Positions 57,997 through 64,000 of a stretch of DNA of 64,000 nucleotides are shown in pieces (positions within the stretch are counted from its first letter, which is position 1; each line of letters opens with the position of its first letter). The stretch is from Arthrobotrys musiformis (Eukaryota > Ascomycota > Orbiliomycetes > Orbiliales > Orbiliaceae). The stretch covers positions 590,501 to 654,500 of the forward strand of contig JAVHJL010000002.1 in assembly GCA_036971715.1 (NCBI GenBank), given 5' to 3'. The notes below the pieces were generated by a model. It saw only the letters and a list, made by a program, of their open reading frames with translations. It did no database searches and was not told where the DNA came from. A program made the translations under genes and the position numbers.

Positions 57997-59351
57997 ATGG
58001 CAAGCGGACGGACAGGCTACGGATACCTGTCTCCACAGTACAGTATGCAAAACGGTAAGCTGCCTCCCACGAAAGCCTGGTTTCTCTCGAACGCCCTTGA
58101 ACTTCTCCCACCAAAATACCTCTCGTATAATAATATATACTCTTACCTCCTATAAACACATACACATACATACACACGCACATACAGGCACACACGCATG
58201 TACGCACTTGACGTACTTACACATACCCTTTCCATAACAAGACAGACCCTCATACATCATTGGGTCAATCATAAACTTTATAATCATTTTTTTATATAAA
58301 TTTATATTTATATTTATATATATATCTACATAACGCTAACGTCTACCTCCTTCTCTTCTTCTGGTCATTCTCACCAGAAAGTAACGCCACAGGCATATCG
58401 ATTGGAATAAACAACGGCCAAGAAGACTATCCAGACGTCGACTTTGGTCAATGCTTCCTCGACCAACCATCATACACGCCATTTGGAGATGACCTTTCGC
58501 TTTTCCCCTGCAGCACACATCAATCAGACGTTCCCGGATTATCTGCAACAGTGTCTACACCCAGTGAGATGGCAGGTTTCGACTTCTCATCCTTTTTAAC
58601 TGGCGCCTCGCCGCCATGCGCGCCTTCTTTGGAACAGGGCTTCCAACCACCTTGCGCTGTTAATGCTAGTAGGCAATCCTCTTCTATGGGTAGCAACCTC
58701 AGCGGTGGCGCAATGAAGAGATCTCCGATGAGCCCATCCCTCGATTACGAGATCGAGGAGTTACCTCCAGCACTATGGACTCTCCCGACGGAGAATGTCA
58801 AGAACAGCATTGCTATATCCCACAACTCTCCGGACATGGGCGGTTCCTCATCTTCGACTTCATCCTTACCCATGAAAAAGGACAAGTCTACCACAGGAGT
58901 GTCAAGTACCTCCTCAGCACAACATCCCAAACACATAACCTCCACCCGCAAACTATCAAAACACGAGGCCCAACAAGTAAAGAAGGCGGCCCACTCCACC
59001 GTTGAGAAACGTTATCGAGCGAACCTAAACACCAAGATTACGCATCTTCATGAAGAACTCGTCAAAGCATCCGAAGAAGACTCGGTATCCCTTTCCAGCG
59101 ATCTCCGCGGCTCCAAATCCAAGGGATCGGTCGCCGGACCCCCGAAAACAAGAAAAGCCGATGTGTTGACGGACGCCCTAAACTTCGTCAACCGGACGCA
59201 GAAAGAGAAGAGGGTGATGAAAGAAGAAATTGACTTCCTCAAAATGCGCATCATGACATTGGAGAAGCTAGTCAAATGCGAAGACTGTCTGCTATTAAAG
59301 CAGATGGACCAGATGAGGATGCCGAGCACGCAGAGAATCGTCAACTACTAG
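57997..59351 (+). CDS. bHLH transcription factor of SREBP type, lacking membrane segments
   Basis: Exons 57997-58054 and 58378-59351 encode 343 aa; the 323-nt intron has a GTAAGC donor, a GCTAAC branch point and a CACCAG acceptor. The first exon encodes MASGRTGYGYLSPQYSMQN. The middle is Ser/Pro-rich and probably an activation or regulatory region. The DNA-binding basic region and helix 1 start at about residue 220: H225, E229, R231, Y232 and R233 in AHSTVEKRYRANLN. The Tyr is the hallmark of SREBP-like bHLH proteins, allowing binding to sterol-response as well as E-box sites. The loop is long, about 35 residues, Ser/Gly/Lys-rich. It is followed by helix 2 (KADVLTDALNFVN) and a leucine-zipper-like continuation to about residue 325. 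No transmembrane helix follows, so unlike SREBP itself it should not need membrane release. Confidence 0.88.
58230..58332. repeat. AT-rich low-complexity tract in the bHLH intron
   Basis: The last third of the bHLH intron includes TTTATATAAATTTATATTTATATTTATA-like sequence with near-perfect TATATTTATA repeats. It lies just before the branch point and may vary in length between strains. Confidence 0.6.
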
Positions 59352-62300
59352 TATCTCTCGTCTCACAGTCATTTCCCTCCTTTTTTTTATTCATCTGCAT
59401 TTCATTCCGTTTTGACCTCCTTTCGATTTCATTTCATTTCATTTCTCTATATATATCATATTTTCCTTATTTTTGGGTGGACAAAAGAAGAGGTGGGACA
59501 TCAAAGAGGGGAGTAATGGTGAGATCTTTGCATTCTGGCTACTTTCATCGTCGTTAAACTTGCAAACCAAAACTTGAGGGCGGATTTTATACGGGTTGGG
59601 TATATACACTGTTTTGCTTTTCAACATATCATCTTGTATAGCTCCTTTTTGTTTTCATATCGATATCATGTTTGTTCCTTCCTTCCTCCGGACTGAAAGG
59701 ATCCTTTGTTACTCTTTTTTTTAATCGGGAAGGGAGTTCTGGAGTTTATTTACGGGCATGTTACCACCAAATTAACTTACAGCTATTACTACTGTTTCGA
59801 CGAAACGGACGGACGAACGTTTAAACTACACGGAACTCTCCTTTCATTCACACAACTGTTTTCATTCACTACTGTTCCTGCTAGTTTTTGAGATTTTACC
59901 CGTTTTTTACTACTACTGTTGCTACTATTACTACTGTTCAGGCCGATTTTGATACTTCTTTTCTTTTCCTTTCATTTACTCGATTTTTGTTTTTTTTACT
60001 TGGCTACTCTGGATATCGATATCATGATTGCATCATTTGTCTGTTCAATATTGCAATGGCTTCTAGCAAAAGAAAGAAACCCCTCTCACAAGAATCACAT
60101 TTTCTTTTCGAATTTGAATATCCGGCCCCCCGCCATCAATATTTTCCGGGAAAACCTCGTTTATCTCCTCCATAAATTTTTTTCGTTTTAGTGCGATGTG
60201 TAGTGCAATGTGCAATGCGCAATGCCTGGCGTGTGTGCGGCCTGTAGTCTAGTGTGTATAGAAAAAATATTGCTACAAAGTCAAAAATTAAACTAGTAGC
60301 TTTAGTATCATATGACGTTGTCCTCATTATCGTATCAGTTTTTTCTGTTTGAATAGAAAAAATAGTGCCTAAAATTCTTTACTTTTTCCCACCTTTTTTC
60401 TGTAATCTTTTCGCTTCCGTAATTAATACGCGGTAGGAAGAAGGACCCGGCATGAAACGTATATATTACCATAACGCCTTCTATTAGGGTTTGATGTCTA
60501 ACGCTCTTTGTTACGGAAAACTGGGTCCCTTAATGCTCTCTCTCGTGGCTCCCTTGAAAAAATCCTCTGAAAAATGATGCAATAGCCATGCCATAAGGCT
60601 TTTTTTTCTGGTTTGTTTGTGGAACCAGATAGAGGCGCTTTCTCTGGAGTGGAGATAGGCAGAAGTATCCTCCATGCGACGATGGGGTATCGGATTTCGA
60701 TCGTTGATGATAAATCATTAGTTGTCCTTCCTCAGTTTATGTCTGTCCTAAACCAAGCCTTCACGGCGCCCTCCGTATATTGAGGCCCATATGCCATCCT
60801 TGATACAGGTCTGATATCCTAATTGATCTAAAAAGGGGAGCCATGCGGCTACACCCAAGCTTTCCCTTCTCGTCTAAAACTGCTTCTCCCAACTACGGAA
60901 GGAAAGATAGGGCCCCTCCAGCTAAGGAAAACCGGAAGACCAGAGCAAAAAAAGTAACATGCTAAAACATTTTAATTGTGAGACAACAGTTTATTCTTTC
61001 CTTATAACATTCCTTCTTGCTTGCCTCTGCAACCCCCGTTAAGCCTTACCGGCTCCTACTTCCCATCCGACGGACACCATCTCCTTCGATCCGGCAACAA
61101 AAAGAGGCCGATAATATACCGGGTTCCTTGACTCGCGGCGCATATGTATAACGGTAATTCAATTCACTCTTTTGTTTTCGGCTTCTCCAGAGCATTTTTT
61201 AGCCTGCCGAAAAAAAACAAAAAGACACAAGTGAGCTCGCTCGCCCTTTCGGCAAGGGCTTATGTTATAGGTTCCTTTAAGCAAGGGGATTATGCACAAG
61301 TACCTGACTGTTAAATAAAGCTCTGGCGTTTTGGGCTATATTACTATAGTTAACTTATCCACTTTGTTAAATATGACGGCGAAAACAGAGCTGTTCAGCT
61401 AGCCTTTTTGGATTAAAAATGTTCAGATCGACGATCTCGTGAAAAGGGCCCACTAGCCACTTGGGAATTACGGAGTACGGGATATGCTTCTATACGCCAT
61501 CCCTTCTATCACGTTACATTTGTGATATATTTGAAGCAATTAAGTACAAGTATACCTGAGCATTTTGCCATTTGCCATTCCTGCGCCTGCTCTCGTGGTC
61601 TATAATGAAATCGCCACCGGTGCTCGTCTCCGCACGAGCACTTATTTACGAAAATTTTTTCCCTTCAGGCGTGCATGGGAGACCCATAGAGCGTGCATAT
61701 TTTATATTCGTGTATGTCTGAGGTAAATGTTCTAGATCGTCGATTCGATGACAAAGGGAGGGCGTGCGGATGATATCTTGCAGAAGGGGACGAGGTTAGT
61801 TTATGGAAAAAATGGCCGACGTCCCCAAGGTCTCAGTTCGCATTTTCGTATAGACGCCCCGTTATGTATCCTTTCCCTTCCCTCTCTTCCCTCCTGCTTC
61901 TCCTCGGCATGATAAGCGTTCTTTTTCAGGGAATGTTATTTTCCCCATTCTCCACTTCCAACTTTTTGGTAAATCTTCGACGAGTAGATTCAGATCTTCG
62001 CCGTTGTCGTCGATCTGGACCTTCTTTTCCTGTAAGCTGCAAGTGATAGCTTTGACACCCCCCTAGCTAGCTAGCTAGACGAAACGACTAAAGGGAAAGA
62101 AGAAAAATTGTTGAGATGCGGACTGTTATTTTCTTTCAGATATATACATGGGTATGCGAATCTTGCCTCTCACACCCGAAATACCTCTCGCATTCTCCCC
62201 CCCGTCCCAGAGCCTTGCTGAACCAGAAACTCTGGGGAAATGGAAGAAATATATATGAAGTTATAAGCGCCGGAAATCGCACCCTCCAATAGCGAGGTTT

Positions 62301-63000
62301 TCTTTGTTCGAAAGTCAAAAACCCACAGACCCCCCCCCCTCCCCTTACCCCGAGGCGAGTTCTTTCAGAAACAACATATGCAATGCAACCAAGGGGGAGT
62401 TTTGTGAATAATGCAGGACAGCTATATATATGTACAGTGAAGATCATTATAAGAAATTGGCAATATGTGCTGGCTAGTATAGCAGATAACGGACAGCCCG
62501 AAGGGAGGTGGGCTTAAATTGCAACAATGAACAAGGGCTAAAGCGACAGAAAACCCACAGGCTGGAGATGTGATCTGGATAAACGTAACGGTAAATTCAA
62601 ACTAGAGAACCGCAAAAGTGGAAACTTTTTGTACGGGAATATATTGATCAAAGGCAAAGGGAGCCAATCGCTTCGTTTCGCCTTTGCGAGGGGACTCGAA
62701 AAATCAAATCGTGGACATGAACAACAATGCAATGTGGGTATCCTTTCGAAAACAGAAAATGACCGAGGTAAAAAGAGAAGGAGGAAGAAGGGAAACCCGA
62801 CCACCGTGCAGCAGAGTCCTGTTTCTTTCCTCTACCTGTTTCCCTTCCTCCTCCTCCTTCGTTAAAACAACCATGACAATTTGTACGAAATATGGAACGC
62901 CTTTCTCCGCACCTGCCAACCAGGGACGGAAAGAAAAGTCAAGACAAAAAAAAGATTTCCCCTTCGTCCCCGGGGGAAGAATAACATCTTCCCTCAAGGA
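59352..63000. other. 3.6 kb intergenic region, no gene supported
   Basis: It starts with the T-rich 3' UTR of the bHLH gene, including (TTTCA)n at 59425-59443. Frames such as 59888-60175 and 61864-62046 start with hydrophobic residues, but composition alone explains this in T/C-rich DNA. A (CTAG)n palindromic stretch lies at about 62064-62078 and a C-run at 62329-62340. Its right end is the downstream flank of the leftward-reading gene ending at 63001. Confidence 0.45.
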
Positions 63001-64000
63001 TTAAGAGATGCAGGGTAGGACGTGTCCACCACCACACTCTTGAGGGTACCATCTAACCATGTCTCTCATCCACTGTGCCCTTCTATGGGACTCGGAAAAC
63101 TGCGCGTTCTCGAGTTCCTTCTCGTAGCCGATACCGTAGTTCTTTATTGTAGCGAATCTTTCGTCGGATTTTCGTCGGCGTACGACTTCGGATATTAAGG
63201 CGGTCTCGAAGTTGTTCGATGGTGCTAAGAATAGTAAATCGCACAGTTAGAATCTTCGTTCGGGTTTCGGTTTCGATCGCGACTTTCTTTCTCTTTCTCC
63301 TTCATGTAAAAACTCCGACAGGATATTGTAGATTGGTAAGACGTACTGTAAGCAAACTGAACCCAGTCCTCGATGGATCCTTCATCGATTGCTTCCTCGT
63401 CATCAGAATCCTCCATGACTTCATCCTCATCAACTTTCTTCTTCAGGTCGTTTTGAACAAAACACCCCCTTCTTCTCCTCGTCGTTGTCGCGTTTCCCTT
63501 AGCCACAGGCACTTGAATTGGTAACGACCTAGCCATTTTGGAAACCCCAGTTTCCTCGTGGTCGCATTCGCAATCATCGCATCCGCAGTCGCTATCTGGA
63601 TAAAACACAGGACTCTCGTAACCGCTAACCGCGGAACTTCCGCTTCCGCTACTACTTCCGCTGCTTGAGTAATTTTCGTACGTCCTCGTCCTCCTCAAAG
63701 GCGAGTGGAAGAATACATCGGAAGAAGTACTTCCTCTTCTACTCGCTGTGTGCATTGAATGGGCGTAGTCGTAATTTGGCAGTTTGATGTCTGTATCTTC
63801 AACGCCCTGTAAACGTGCGAGGCAAATCGACGGACGACGAGATGTATCGGCAGCGGTGGGGACGTCCAAATGAATTGGTGCAATTATGGAAGCTGAATGA
63901 TGATTGCAGTCGTTTTCCAAATCCGCCGGGACTTCTTTTTGAGAAATTGTAATTGTTTCGTAGACGTTGGCGGGGAGAAACCAGGAAGAATCTGGGGTAT
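63001..64000 (-). CDS. 3' part of an unrecognised fungal gene (5' end outside window)
   Basis: Minus strand, exon from beyond 64000 down to 63347, then exon 63224-63001 with stop TAA at 63003-63001. The intron has a GTACGT donor and a TTCTTAG acceptor. Reading on from the window edge gives TPDSSWFLPANVYETITISQ, open to the boundary, so the true start lies outside. The visible part has a Ser/Gly-rich run, a Cys/Asp-rich cluster (DSDCGCDDCECDHEE) and a basic TTRRRRGCF patch. An acidic EDEVMEDSDDEEAIDEG stretch follows. The last exon is well-ordered in composition (IKNYGIGYEKELENAQFSES, RRAQWMRDMVRWYPQECGGG), and this C-terminal block is probably the conserved domain. I do not recognise the family. 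Confidence 0.7.

Noticed and set aside
59888..60175. Frame with a signal-peptide-like start (MRFYPFFTT)
   Set aside because: T/C-rich 3' region of the bHLH gene produces Phe/Leu/Ser in any frame; no conserved-looking mature part.
61864..62046. 60-codon frame with hydrophobic N-terminus
   Set aside because: Low complexity from CT-rich DNA, only one or two cysteines, no intron or promoter evidence.

Overview
This window looks like the nuclear genome of a filamentous ascomycete (Pezizomycotina). The evidence is short spliceosomal introns, mostly about 45-110 nt, with GTANGT donors, CTAAC/CTGAC branch points and YAG acceptors. The gene content agrees: a secreted tyrosinase, an AA9-type lytic polysaccharide monooxygenase, a LaeA-like methyltransferase, the fungal NuA4 subunit Vid21/Eaf1, MAK11 and a 20S proteasome alpha subunit. 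Genus cannot be fixed from the sequence alone. An early-diverging lineage with compact introns is possible, but that is inference.

Left third (1-23 kb) is gene-poor and accessory in character. It holds a minus-strand secreted acidic protein with VTT repeats (542-1622) and a very small secreted 8-cysteine peptide (2963-3259, two exons). An AT-rich tract follows with a decayed Tc1/mariner-like transposase (about 5640-6215). Next are an intronless four-TM membrane glycoprotein (6808-8607), a solo-LTR-like fragment (9914-10093), a five-exon class I methyltransferase (10539-12052) and a three-exon tyrosinase with a mucin-like linker (14963-17689). The 5.4 kb gap that follows contains a 32-bp inverted repeat pair.

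Middle (23-41 kb) is the conserved core: a 1637-aa intronless ABCA-type transporter, an AA9-like LPMO on the minus strand, MAK11 (minus) divergent from VID21 (plus), and the proteasome alpha7 subunit (minus) convergent with VID21. The proteasome gene begins with an exon consisting only of the ATG.

Right part (41-64 kb) is again loosely packed. It holds a GNAT acetyltransferase (minus). Across 3.2 kb of spacer and divergently oriented lies a large protein made of two PLP-decarboxylase-like halves, where only the second half keeps the catalytic lysine. Further right are a basic low-complexity protein, an SREBP-type bHLH factor with a very long noncoding upstream region, and the 3' part of an unrecognised gene running off the right edge.

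No tRNA, rRNA or CRISPR array was recognised. The gene order does not form an obvious biosynthetic cluster. The most unusual items are the tandem PLP decarboxylase with a lysine-to-histidine first half, the tiny Cys-rich secreted peptide, the LPMO with an altered second-sphere histidine, and the ATG-only exon.
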